From Lepidodermella squamata (taxonomy: Eukaryota > Gastrotricha), in contig JBLDXI010000064.1 in assembly GCA_047495785.1 (NCBI GenBank), forward strand, positions 310,001 to 374,000: DNA of 64,000 nucleotides. Reading direction: 5' to 3'. Below, piece by piece: positions 46,931-56,432 of this stretch (within the stretch, counting starts at the first letter, position 1; every line of letters starts with the position of its first letter). The translations under genes were made by a program, and so were the position numbers. The notes beneath the pieces were generated by a model. The model had not been told where the DNA came from. It searched no databases and was given only the letters and a program-made list of their open reading frames with translations.

Positions 46931-48133
46931 ATGCCATTAAACGCAACTGAAGTCATCCAAGGATCATGGCTGATAGTCCAGATTCCGCATTTGGGCTTCG
47001 ACTACCCAAGGCCTTACTTCATTGGGTGGTACCACGACTTAGGGGCGAATACGATACCCGCACGACTGCCCTACACCCTACCATTTGCACTGATTACCAT
47101 ATCAATAACAATCGCCTCGGTATTCAATGTTGTGAATTCGCGAAGAAATGGCGTCAAAAAGGATATAATGATCCTATGGACGTTGATGTGTATTCGAGAC
47201 ATCACTTTCGCCCTGGCTGTTTCTCTTCCGATTTTCCTTACTCTTTACGACAATTCATGGCCACTGGGTGATGCAGGATGTGCTGTTAACATGTGGATCA
47301 TGATGGCATCGGGTTCCTATGGAAATATCCTCGAAATGCTGGTCAGTTACGAGCGAAGGCTGAGAGTTTTATCAGAAAATCCTTATAGGAAAACTAACTC
47401 GAACAGAGTTAGTTTCATAGAAAACATCTCATCGAAATCCATTTACAATTTCTCTCAACAGATTGTTGTACTCGCAATTCTACTTTTCATCATAGCCGGA
47501 TCATCAGTTTTGCCACTAGTTGCGTATCCCTTCCAGATCTACGCCGTTTATCCGATATCATACTACGGGATCGGAAACAAAACAGAAACTAAGAATTTCT
47601 GTGGAAATTTCGAGCATCGTTTGATCGGCCCAGTCGATACAGCCCTATTGCTCTGCTTGTATTACAGCTTGTGGGTCTTGATCACAGTAGCCTTCTCAAC
47701 CTTGAACTATTACGCCCTAGCTCGCGGCATCGGCAAAGCTGGTAACACCGCTGGAATAGTGTCGAATAGAGCTAAGAAAACAGTTCGATTTCTCGAGTTT
47801 TACTACGCTAAACAGAGCTTGATTACATTCCTAGTCTTCATGCTACTCTACCTGCCCTGCTTCGCGTGTTTCCTCTGCCAGATCTTCTACTTCAATTTCG
47901 GCACGAAATACGCGACTGGATGGCTGAACAAAGTCGGAATGTTTATGATCCTAGTTCAAGTCTTACTAGCTTCGATCTTGCGAAGTGTCAAACCTGGCAC
48001 GGTTGGCGAGTTTGCCGATAAATTCAGAAAATTGTGCCGGAAGCCAGCGGTATATGAGAATATAAAAATGCAAGGCGGCTCTGTACTGAACGGAACTTCA
48101 ACTCAACGTGGTGTGAGAGCGAGCCCAACGTAA
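46931..48133 (+). CDS. 7TM receptor, tandem copy 2
   Basis: Very similar to copy 1 over its whole length, with the same seven segments, YERRL at the end of TM3 and the NFCGNFEH loop. The start at 46931 aligns with the other copies (MPLNATEVIQGSW); an in-frame ATG at 46874 would add 19 residues not shared. Bases 47408-47461 form the same 54-nt candidate intron, with donor GTTAGT here. The third intracellular loop is shorter than in copy 1 (GNTAGIVSN), and the C-terminal tail differs slightly. Ligand unknown. Confidence 0.85.
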   Translation: MPLNATEVIQGSWLIVQIPHLGFDYPRPYFIGWYHDLGANTIPARLPYTLPFALITISITIASVFNVVNSRRNGVKKDIMILWTLMCIRDITFALAVSLPIFLTLYDNSWPLGDAGCAVNMWIMMASGSYGNILEMLVSYERRLRVLSENPYRKTNSNRVSFIENISSKSIYNFSQQIVVLAILLFIIAGSSVLPLVAYPFQIYAVYPISYYGIGNKTETKNFCGNFEHRLIGPVDTALLLCLYYSLWVLITVAFSTLNYYALARGIGKAGNTAGIVSNRAKKTVRFLEFYYAKQSLITFLVFMLLYLPCFACFLCQIFYFNFGTKYATGWLNKVGMFMILVQVLLASILRSVKPGTVGEFADKFRKLCRKPAVYENIKMQGGSVLNGTSTQRGVRASPT

Positions 48134-48457
48134 AGCAAAAGGCATTCAATTTTGCAGACAAAAGGGTTTGTTTCACTCTCTACCTAGCTTTGTTACAATG
48201 AAAATTGTAATGCATCATTCTTTGTACATGAAAAATGAAAAAATGCAAGCCTCGAGATGAAAAGTGCGAATAAGTCTATGTTTTCTGAGATGAACTTACG
48301 AAAATAAGATGCCCACGATATAGCGGGGAAGATATCGAACCTCCACAATGTACACTTAATGCCATTGAGAATGCGCCTGATGTTTTTGCCACTTGGCACT
48401 TAAGAATAATTCTGAATTCTGAAACAAATTAATAATTAATACTCCGTAAATTAGACT

Positions 48458-48633
48458 CTTTTATTCTTCTATCTTTAAAATTATTTTGCAACGTTTCGAC
48501 GTTATTCTCAACGTCATCTTCAGGCATCTATCAAGACAAAACAAATAACAATTAAAAGTAGAAGTCATCAACAAAGGTCTGTTAGATATAAATAAGAATC
48601 CTAATAAGAATTTTAAAGATAGAAGAATAAAAG
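48458..48633 (-). mobile_element. Short inverted-repeat element, probably a Penelope-like (PLE) terminal fragment
   Basis: Perfect 25-bp inverted repeats at 48458-48482 and 48609-48633 (left begins CTTTTATTCTTCTATC). Just inside the left arm, on the minus strand, is a hammerhead-ribozyme-like core, a feature known from the terminal repeats of Penelope-like retroelements. No reverse transcriptase is present, so this is a remnant. Confidence 0.55.
48485..48530 (-). ncRNA. Hammerhead-ribozyme-like motif
   Basis: On the minus strand CTGAAGA (matching the conserved CUGANGA box) is followed by a 6-bp stem GACGTT/AACGTC with a 6-nt loop and then GAAA, the second conserved box. Flanking stems I and III are not convincingly formed, as is common for minimal PLE-type motifs. 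Activity is not shown. Confidence 0.4.
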
Positions 48634-49679
48634 CGCTTTCAATAAAGTTATGCCTTATTAATCGAAACATGCAAATTAGACTCTGCATTACAAATTAATA
48701 TAGAGTCCGTGGCCATCAGCTTGCCCGTTTTTGAGATATATGGTAAAATGAAAAAATTCAGCCAGTGTAGAAAATCGAGTATTTTCAGACAAACAATTAC
48801 AAATCAGGCATTGAACCCTCAAGTCTTTCGCAATGTTTGTAAAGTTTCGAAGGCGAGGTGGTCGTTCAGTAACTCGGATTTAGTAAATAAATGACTGCTT
48901 ACTTGTCATCTTTCATCTTTCATCTTTCCTTGCCGTAAACCGTTATCGCATAAAAATCCGCGTTGTTCCAACGAAGCTAACGAATAAATATGTGAGCAAG
49001 TCTGCAAACAAATGGAAAGAAAATCTTGCCCTCCTTTGACATTGTCTTTCCATTCCTTTAATTGATTTTTCGATTCCATAGATATAACTAAGAAATGTTG
49101 AAGATTTGAATTTAAATGATTAATTCAAAATATTTACGATTAAGATTAACTTACAAAATGTAATCAAACCATAGGATCAAACCATCAATGTAATCACTGA
49201 TTTGACGATACCTAATCCTATTACTCAGGCGCGAATGTGGTAATACGATCCGGAGTGTGGGAGTAACAAAGTGAATCATAGCACGCAATAATCCTCCCAT
49301 GTCACGAACCCAGTTATCGAAATACCGTGTTGATTTGATTACTATATAAATTTAGCATGAACCTCAAAGGCAGAATCTCAAACACAGCAGCTAATGAGCC
49401 GCCCATTAGCTGCTCGCGTGTGATATCCATCAATATCTAGCTAATTCATGTCCTTGGTCACTTTAGCCCCGTGACTTGTACCGTGCGCTTCAAACCATTG
49501 AAAACATATATGAAATCGCTAGGAAATATGGACGAGGGTGTCTCTGGGCAACCTACACCGACACGATATTCGTGCCATGATCCGAGCACGATTGAAGGAC
49601 TCGACCATCTTAAAACCTATATATATAATCCGCAGAGGGAGTTCAGATTGTCACAAACAAGAATTATCAAAAGTCGAAA

Positions 49680-50955
49680 ATGACAGTTTTCAACGCAAGT
49701 GAAGTCATCCAAGGGTCATGGCTGATAGTCCAGATTCCGCATTTGGGCTTCGACTACCCAAGGCCCTACTTCATCGGCTGGTACCACGATCTCGGAGCCA
49801 CCACGATACCCGCACGACTGCCATACACCCTGCCCTTCGCAGTCATAACAATCTCGATAACAATCGCCTCGATATTCAACGTGGTCAGCTCGCGGAAAAA
49901 TGGCGTCAAAAAGGATATAATGATTCTATGGAGCTTGATGTGTGTTCGAGACATCACTTTCGCCCTGGCTGTTTCTCTTCCGATTTTCCTTACTCTCTAC
50001 GACAATTCATGGCCGCTGGGTGATGCAGGATGTGCAGTTAACATGTGGATCATGATGGCATCTGGATCCTATGGAAATATCCTTGACATGCTGGTCAGCT
50101 ACGAGCGAAGGCTGCGAGTTCTATCGGAGAATCCCTATAGGAAGACCAATACGAAAAAAGTAGGTTGAAATGCAGCAAGACTGATTTAGGCTTAATTATG
50201 CCATATTTTAGATTGTTATACTAGCAATACTGCTATTCTTCTTGGCTGGTTCATCTGTCCTTCCTCTGGTCGCTTATCCATTTCAAATCTATTCAGTTTA
50301 CTCGATTTCTTTTTCAATCGACGGAAACGTATCTGAAACGAAAAATTTCTGTGGCAATTTCGAACATCACTTGATTGGTCCAGTCGACACAGCTTTACTT
50401 CTTTGCTTGTACTACAGCCTATGGGTCTTGATAACCGTAGTTTTCTCGACGATGAACTACTACGCCCTGGCTCGTGGTATTGGCAAGGTTGGAGCTGGGA
50501 CTACGGCGTCCAACAGCTCGAAAACTGCGTCGAGCAAACCAATCTCCACGATATCGACCAATAAAAACAAGAGAAATGTCAAATTGCTCGAGGTTTACTA
50601 CGCTAAACAGAGCTTGATCACATTTCTAGTATTCATGCTACTCTACCTGCCCTGCTTCGCGTGTTTCCTCTGCCAGATTTTCTACTTCAATTTCGGCACG
50701 AAATACGCGACCGGTTGGTTAAACAAAGTCGGAATGTTTATGATCCTAGTTCAAGTCTTACTAGCTTCGATCTTACGCAGTGTTAAACCTGGAACGATTG
50801 GGAACGTGTTAGAAAAACTGAACCGACTCATCCGGAGATCCACTATCAATTATTCGAAGGCATCTGGTGAGGGCGTGATTTGCAGCACGCAACCTTCACC
50901 TGTTGTTCAAAAAGCTAGGCTCGGAGTGCCCCGAAACCGAGTTGAAACATTATAA
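49680..50955 (+). CDS. 7TM receptor, tandem copy 3
   Basis: Two exons, 49680-50159 and 50212-50955, with a 52-nt intron (donor GTAGGT, acceptor ATTTTAG) that cannot be read through, giving 407 aa. TM segments match the other copies, with SYERRL at the end of TM3 and the NFCGNFEH loop. The third intracellular loop is longer and Ser/Thr/Lys-rich (NSSKTASSKPISTIS), and the C-terminal tail is unrelated to copies 1 and 2, so G-protein or arrestin coupling may differ. This copy proves the intron position used to interpret the 54-nt stretches in the other two. Confidence 0.87.
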
Positions 50956-51500
50956 ATACTTTGGCAAATTTCAACTATTTAGCGTCCTCTGAATTTAGTC
51001 AATTCATGATGTAATAAATGACAGATCATAAGGAAAAAATTCGTCGACAATGTAACAGCTCGTGTCACCCCAGCTGTTGTATTCAAAACCTACTGGAAAT
51101 AAATTATTTCCTCCTCAACATGTCGGCAGAGCTTTGTATATGATTTGATTTAGTCCCGTAAAAATGGGGCAATGATTCATTTTGATTGCTTGTAGGCGAT
51201 CCGTGATTCAGGCCGTAAATTAAATCAAATAGAAGAAGGTGGCACTGGTGTATGACACAGAGCCACACAAGATAAAAGTGCTCATGTTCCAAAGAATTCC
51301 CTTATCAAAATGAGTAGCATTTTAATGGTTAAAATTGGAAATGATTCGCATTACATGACGAGATAAGCATTAGTAGACAAGATATATAATGATTACCACG
51401 GAAATTTGCTAATCCTGATTCATCTTAAAAAACATATTTATTAAAAAGAAAATGATATGCTAGATTTGCCATTTGCACATTTTCCCGAATTACGTTCAAC
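50956..51500. other. Intergenic
   Basis: AT-rich; no exon, repeat or promoter motif recognised. Confidence 0.45.
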
Positions 51501-51992
51501 ATGACGTCTCTTTGTTTGTGGAACAAAAGATGCTTCAATATCGATACCTGCATGCGCAAACACGAAGTCGGTGTATGCAAAGAGCCAAAATCATGTCTCG
51601 TGTATAATTGCGAAATGAGGCATTACTATTATCGAACGAAGCCATCTGCCGGGGCTCCATCAGTAGTGCCTTCAGCACAGCAACCAAGGCAAACTGAAGA
51701 CGGAGCATCTAATGGCATGAACATTGAAAATGAGCCTTCGAACAACCCGGACATTGCTCCTAATGGAAATGTTCCACCGGCTCCAATACTGCAATCTTCA
51801 GAAAAACAAAAACCGCTATCTGCGTATTTCTTTCAAGTTGAATTTTCCATTGGATACTCTGGTCCTCCTCTTCAAGCGCAAAATATGTATCAAAACGGAC
51901 CGATTCTTTCTATCAACCCGGCTTCATTTGGCCAACCGGGGCCTCCGCCACCTCCCGTCGCACAACAGCTATTGAGTCGTCCAGATTGCTGA
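51501..51992 (+). CDS. Small protein with two CCCH-like zinc fingers
   Basis: Single-exon open frame of 163 aa. The N-terminus has two tandem Cys3His clusters: C-X5-C-X5-C-X3-H (from CLWNKRC) and C-X5-C-X4-C-X3-H (from CKEPKSC), spaced as in RNA-binding CCCH fingers. The rest is low-complexity, Pro/Gln/Asn-rich, ending with a PGPPPPP run. The two adjacent clusters make chance unlikely, but no homologue is recognised and it may be a retrocopy of a larger gene. RNA binding is inferred from the motif only. Confidence 0.5.
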   Translation: MTSLCLWNKRCFNIDTCMRKHEVGVCKEPKSCLVYNCEMRHYYYRTKPSAGAPSVVPSAQQPRQTEDGASNGMNIENEPSNNPDIAPNGNVPPAPILQSSEKQKPLSAYFFQVEFSIGYSGPPLQAQNMYQNGPILSINPASFGQPGPPPPPVAQQLLSRPDC

Positions 51993-52202
51993 TTATCACA
52001 TTCATTGGATGACAGTCGATAATCTTTATACTTCATATGATGATAACTGTTAAAAATGTATGGTAAAAGCAAGTTTTCGATTTTGCAAGATTGTTTTCAT
52101 GTAAGAAAAAAGTAATATTTTGCGTTAGAAAAATGAGCGATTTTTTCAATAAAACTTATTATTTCGGGGTACTGAAAACATTTGTGAGAAAATTGTCACT
52201 TT

Positions 52203-52289
52203 AATTTCGGCACGAAATACACAACAGGCTGGCTGACCCAAGTTGGAATGTTCATGATTCATGCTCAAGTTTTACCAACTTCCATTTAA
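52203..52289 (+). pseudogene. 7TM receptor relic (TM7 fragment)
   Basis: Reads NFGTKYTTGWLTQVGMFMI followed by HAQVLPTSI-stop, a degraded copy of the TM7 region of the three upstream receptors. Nothing else of the gene is recognised around it, so this is the remnant of a fourth tandem copy. Confidence 0.85.
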
Positions 52290-52505
52290 CGCTGAAACGT
52301 AAAAATAAATCGACAAAAACTCAGGAGGGTCATTTGCAAATCTGTGATCAGTTATTTAAAGACATCCGTCCTTATAGTACGCCCTATTTACCTGGTAGAG
52401 CTAGGCTCTAGGCTCGATCTGCTTTAGAACCGGGTTAAATTATTATGATTTGATTCCACGGATTGGAGCATTAAATGTTAATGTTAATGTTAATTTTTCG
52501 ATAAA

Positions 52506-53050
52506 TCAGATATCATTAGGGAATATTTCCTCGACCATGAAGTAACTCGTTCCTCCCAGTCCGATTCCTAAGGAAAGGAAATCCGGAAAATATGTTCAAT
52601 ATCTAATGAAATTGCATTATAGCTCACCGCTGTTGTACATCATCCCTGGATAAGCATTTGATTTGACCGCGTATTGAATTGTGAGAGTTACTTGGCCTGA
52701 AGCAACTGGCATCTTGCAGATACCCTCAACTGGAAATTCACAATGAAATTCGAGAAAAAATGCAGCAAAATCAAGTACCGTAACCCGGTCGACCGATGTG
52801 AACCCCGTGATACCCATTCCAAAACACCATTGAAGTTTCGATCTGCGTTGGATCGGTGCACTCTTTGCCATTTATACGAATGAACCTTGGAAAAAGCTAT
52901 CAACTACGGCAATCATTTGGAAAATCCTCTAGTTCACCATTTTAGCTGCTCAGACCAAGACGGGCTAATCGCAAGGGTCCCCATAAACATACCAGTGTAC
53001 CATTTCACATGGATTGATGATGTGTCTTGCAGTTTTGTCCAGACGAAAAT
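52506..53050 (-). CDS. CTHRC1-like C-terminal domain, second set of exons without its own start
   Basis: Exons 52993-53050, 52785-52885, 52628-52729 and 52506-52567 join in phase and read WFIRINGKECTDP, VEGICKMPVASGQVTLTI and SYFMVEEIFPNDI-stop. This follows the C-terminal domain of CTHRC1 (vertebrate FNGAECSGPLPIE ... VEGLC ... IIIEELP). There is no start or signal peptide: the first exon begins in phase 1, 40 nt downstream of the stop of the neighbouring gene at 53091. Either a partial tandem duplication of the 3' end of that gene or an alternative terminal cassette for it; its splice phase is compatible with the donor at 53662. Confidence 0.55.
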
Positions 53051-53090
53051 CTAGAAAATGTAACAAATTACCATCTGAAGGAATTTTCGT

Positions 53091-55496
53091 TCAAATATAT
53101 GCCTTAAGGGGTGTATTTGCACATGGTTGAGTCGAACAGCTACTGCTACAGCTTCCACTGTAACGACACGAGTCCTTGAAACTGAAATACTGCCTGTTGT
53201 AGTAGGGCAGATCGGCCATAGTTCCATCCGATAGCAATAAGCCATTTGTCGGTAACAACTCGTTGATTTCTTCGACGAAAATCTGAGAAGGCTGGCCGTT
53301 GCCAAGGTTTACTTCGATGTATGAAGCATTGTCGACGCCGTAAGAAATGCAGTTCTGATCGACCATGATGTTGATGTCGTATTTGCCAACTGGAAGATTC
53401 CTGCAAACTCCGTCAACTTGGATCGAAAAATAAAAGACAGTAATTGAGAGTAGGGATCAAATTTTCATTGCGAGGTTGAGGGTTCAATTATTTTTTCGAT
53501 CGGGATAGGGGGGTGGGGGGGGGGGGGGGTTCAGTTTTGAAATGTTCAAAACACTGCGCGAAGTAGAATCCTGGAACTAGGGGGTATTTTCGGGCACCCT
53601 TTTTCGGTTTTCCAATTCAATTCGAGCTGATTTTGATTTTAAATCTTTAATTGCCGCTTACGATTGAAAGTTGTCGCGCCAACCGCCATTCGCCCAGCCG
53701 TGTAGTTGGCATCTTGAGCCTGGTACAGCGTGTGCTCAATCGGAAACGGATCCGCGCATTGGCGGCCGTTGATGAGCGCGAAAAATCGAATGCATCGCTT
53801 GTAGACATCGAACATCACCTTGGCGTGCCAGTAGATGCGCAACAACGAAGTAGCACTTCGCTTCTTATATTTCAGAATTTGCTGAAAGAAACATTTCAAA
53901 ATGGAATTAGGGCGATGTGGGTTTGTCTTACGTAGGGAAGTTGCCTTTCTCCTGTTGTATACGGCACCGACTCTTGAAATTGATCTGAAACAGTATTGAA
54001 TACTGTCGAAGATCGACAAATCGCAGCATCATCTGACGGTGAAATGGGAGCATTGTGCAAACAATAAATATAAATTGAAAGGCATTGTTCAAACCTGTTT
54101 TGAAAAGATAACTAGCAGGTATGAATTCTTCGAAGTAAATGAAGCTCGGTGTAGGGTAGGAATTCATGACAACTCCAATCGAGACGGCCATGCGCTGAAC
54201 GAGCTCCCGCCGCAAGGACACGCCGTACGAACGATCACCACGCGGCACCTCGTTAAATGTACACAGCATTTCGCCTATATGCCATAGCGTTAAAGTGTGT
54301 TCTAATATCGTGCTTTGACTTACCCCCCACGGCAACGCCAGCATCTGCGCTGTAGCCAGGATTTTTCATATCGCGACCGATGTGGTGTGTGAGGCTGATA
54401 TTTAGCCAATTTCGAAACTGGGTTTGATGTTAGGTAATGTGTTCCTACCCTTTCTCGCCCATGCACAAATTGCCGTTTAGAGTCACGTCAACGTAAGCCA
54501 CTTCTTTTCCGCAACAACTCTGTTCCCATATATACCTTTAGATTAATGAAGGCTCAATCATTCTATCAGAACGATATCAAGCGCTTACCATGTGAAGCTC
54601 ATTGATACTCGAACGTGAGTGAAATCGTGTAGCTTTTTCCAAGTTCCTTGCTGTTTTTAAGTAAATATCCAGCAATTTTATGAGCTGCCGAATAATTTTC
54701 TTTATCGTTCACTTTTTATTCCAGCACGGAAAATGGAAAATCATAAAAATTGGACGCGCAATATTGGAAATTGAGGGAAAAGGGATACCTCAGCGAATGA
54801 TTGCATGACCTTGATAATATTGATTAAGCTACGATCTCACCTTGAAGTTCGGTATGGCTGTATAACCGCTGATATTTCGCGAGAACTGCGTGAAATGAAC
54901 CCTGCGCGGATATTCAACACAGCCGTTTTCTTCGCCTGTAAATCGAATACATGTTATGCTTGTTTGGAAAATATCTCGGTTTCCTCCGTACCAGCGCAAT
55001 ACGACTTTGACCCAACGCAGTCCTGAACACAAACTGGAGTGATCGCGTTTGGGTCACTTGTCGATGGGACCAGGCAAAAGTTATCGCAATCCTGCACGCC
55101 ATTGCGGCGATCGGTCACGCCCTCGTCGAAATTCATCGCCGAGATGAGAACGCCCCGCATCAGGGCAGAAACGCTGCTCGAATGTTCTGACCTATCGAAA
55201 TCTCGCGCTTGGACCTTGGTGGCTCGCATCAGGATGCAGGTGCGGTTGTACGGCTCGAAGAAGGCTGTTCGACACGGCGGGTTGGCCGAGGACAGGCATC
55301 GCGTGGCACAGCTCGATTGGTCCTTAGTTGTGAGTTGAGGCTGGATAATGTAACGCCCGAGGGCGACGTCCATCATGTCAAGGGTGATGAAAGATTCCGA
55401 GGTCTGTATCATGCGCGTGCATTTGCCTCGGAATATCATCTCGCCCACAGCTGGAATTGTCCATAGTGCAAAGACAAAAGCTAGGTTTGCAATCAT
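53091..55496 (-). CDS. Secreted protein with PAN-like N-terminus and CTHRC1-like C-terminal domain
   Basis: Eight exons join in phase to 522 aa: 54992-55496, 54841-54935, 54449-54519, 54324-54394, 54095-54274, 53932-54032, 53662-53881, 53091-53416. A signal peptide (IANLAFVFALWTIPAVGE) is followed by a Cys-rich region resembling a PAN/apple fold (CTRMIQTSESF, SSCATRCLSS, CRTAFFEPYNRTC). The middle is not recognised (CMGEKG, ADAGVAVG, RELVQRMAVSIGV). The end has FALINGRQCADPFPIEHTL, GVCRNLPVGKYDINI and IFVEEI, the signature of the CTHRC1 C-terminal domain. In vertebrates CTHRC1 is a secreted glycoprotein acting in Wnt and matrix biology; no collagen repeat is present here, so function is not transferable. 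A poly(G) tract lies in its last intron. Confidence 0.72.
53506..53531. repeat. Poly(G) tract
   Basis: GGGGGGTGGGGGGGGGGGGGG run within the last intron of the PAN/CTHRC1-like gene. Could form a G-quadruplex, or be inflated by assembly or sequencing error. Confidence 0.9.
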
Positions 55497-56432
55497 TTTT
55501 TCGTGTCAAATTTTGTGATACTGCCCGTAACGAAAATGTAACATCGGCGCGTAGACAAATCAAAAACCGGCGCTATTGACGAGGGCGCGATAAATTATTG
55601 AGAACACGTAGCGTCGCGCTGTCAAAAACACACTATCTCTTTTTTGTATTTTGAATTGATAACCCAAGTACTGCAATCAAGAATTCTCCTTCCGCCGTAA
55701 TCCGACTTGTTAATAAATTAAAGATTCAGCCTAGACATCTCAAGCTTGTCTGAAGCTCAGACATCGAAACTGGCAAGTGACCTGGACATCTTCAATTGTC
55801 TCGCGGCAGTTCGACCGGTAAGGTCGATTTAGCTCTTTCATCTCTTTCATTCCTTCGTCATGTAATAAAGGAATTCGCTGTTTGGAGAGCGAGCGCGGCC
55901 GCTCGGTCAGGGTTATGGCACGACTTGAGAAACGCAATCTTAAATATGAAACGATAATCAATTTCTACCAGGGATATGAACGCTAAAACGTCAGATCAAA
56001 TCGAAGATCGAAAGAATACTACTTTCTAGTGGCGCCTCTTTTGATCCTGGATCAAATTTTTCGCATTAATTATTTACAGGGTATGTACTCGAGCGGAAAT
56101 ATATGGAAAACAAGCATCCGATTGTCTCATCGGAGATCGGCCGGTAAGCTTATTGATTAATCAATCAATGTTTAATGTTTCAATGTTGCTTGGGGTTCAT
56201 CCCCACCGGGCAGTCGAAGTTGCAGGAAGCAACGCGTTCAGGCTGGTAACAGCTGGCTCTCATACTCTCCAAACTGCAGGAAAGATTCAACAGGTCAACG
56301 CTTGTCTAGCATTACATCTCTGGCTAAGATTTATTATTCAGTAAAATTGAACTCGTGTTCTTTACTGAAATCATCTTTCGCTTCCTGACAGTAATAACTA
56401 GATCGAAGCGCTTGGTGGGGAAGTGAGTGATT
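55497..56432. other. Intergenic
   Basis: Between the start of the PAN/CTHRC1-like gene (minus) and the ankyrin stop of the protease gene (minus). Open frames at 55740-55961 and 56153-56344 have no domain support. Confidence 0.45.

Larger units (their letters stand above)
48134..49679. other. Intergenic region with a Penelope-like fragment
   Basis: Contains the inverted-repeat/hammerhead-like element at 48458-48633. A TATATATAAT stretch at about 49618-49628 lies roughly 50 bp before the third 7TM start and is a plausible core promoter. The open frame 49471-49683 overlapping it is not supported. Confidence 0.5.
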
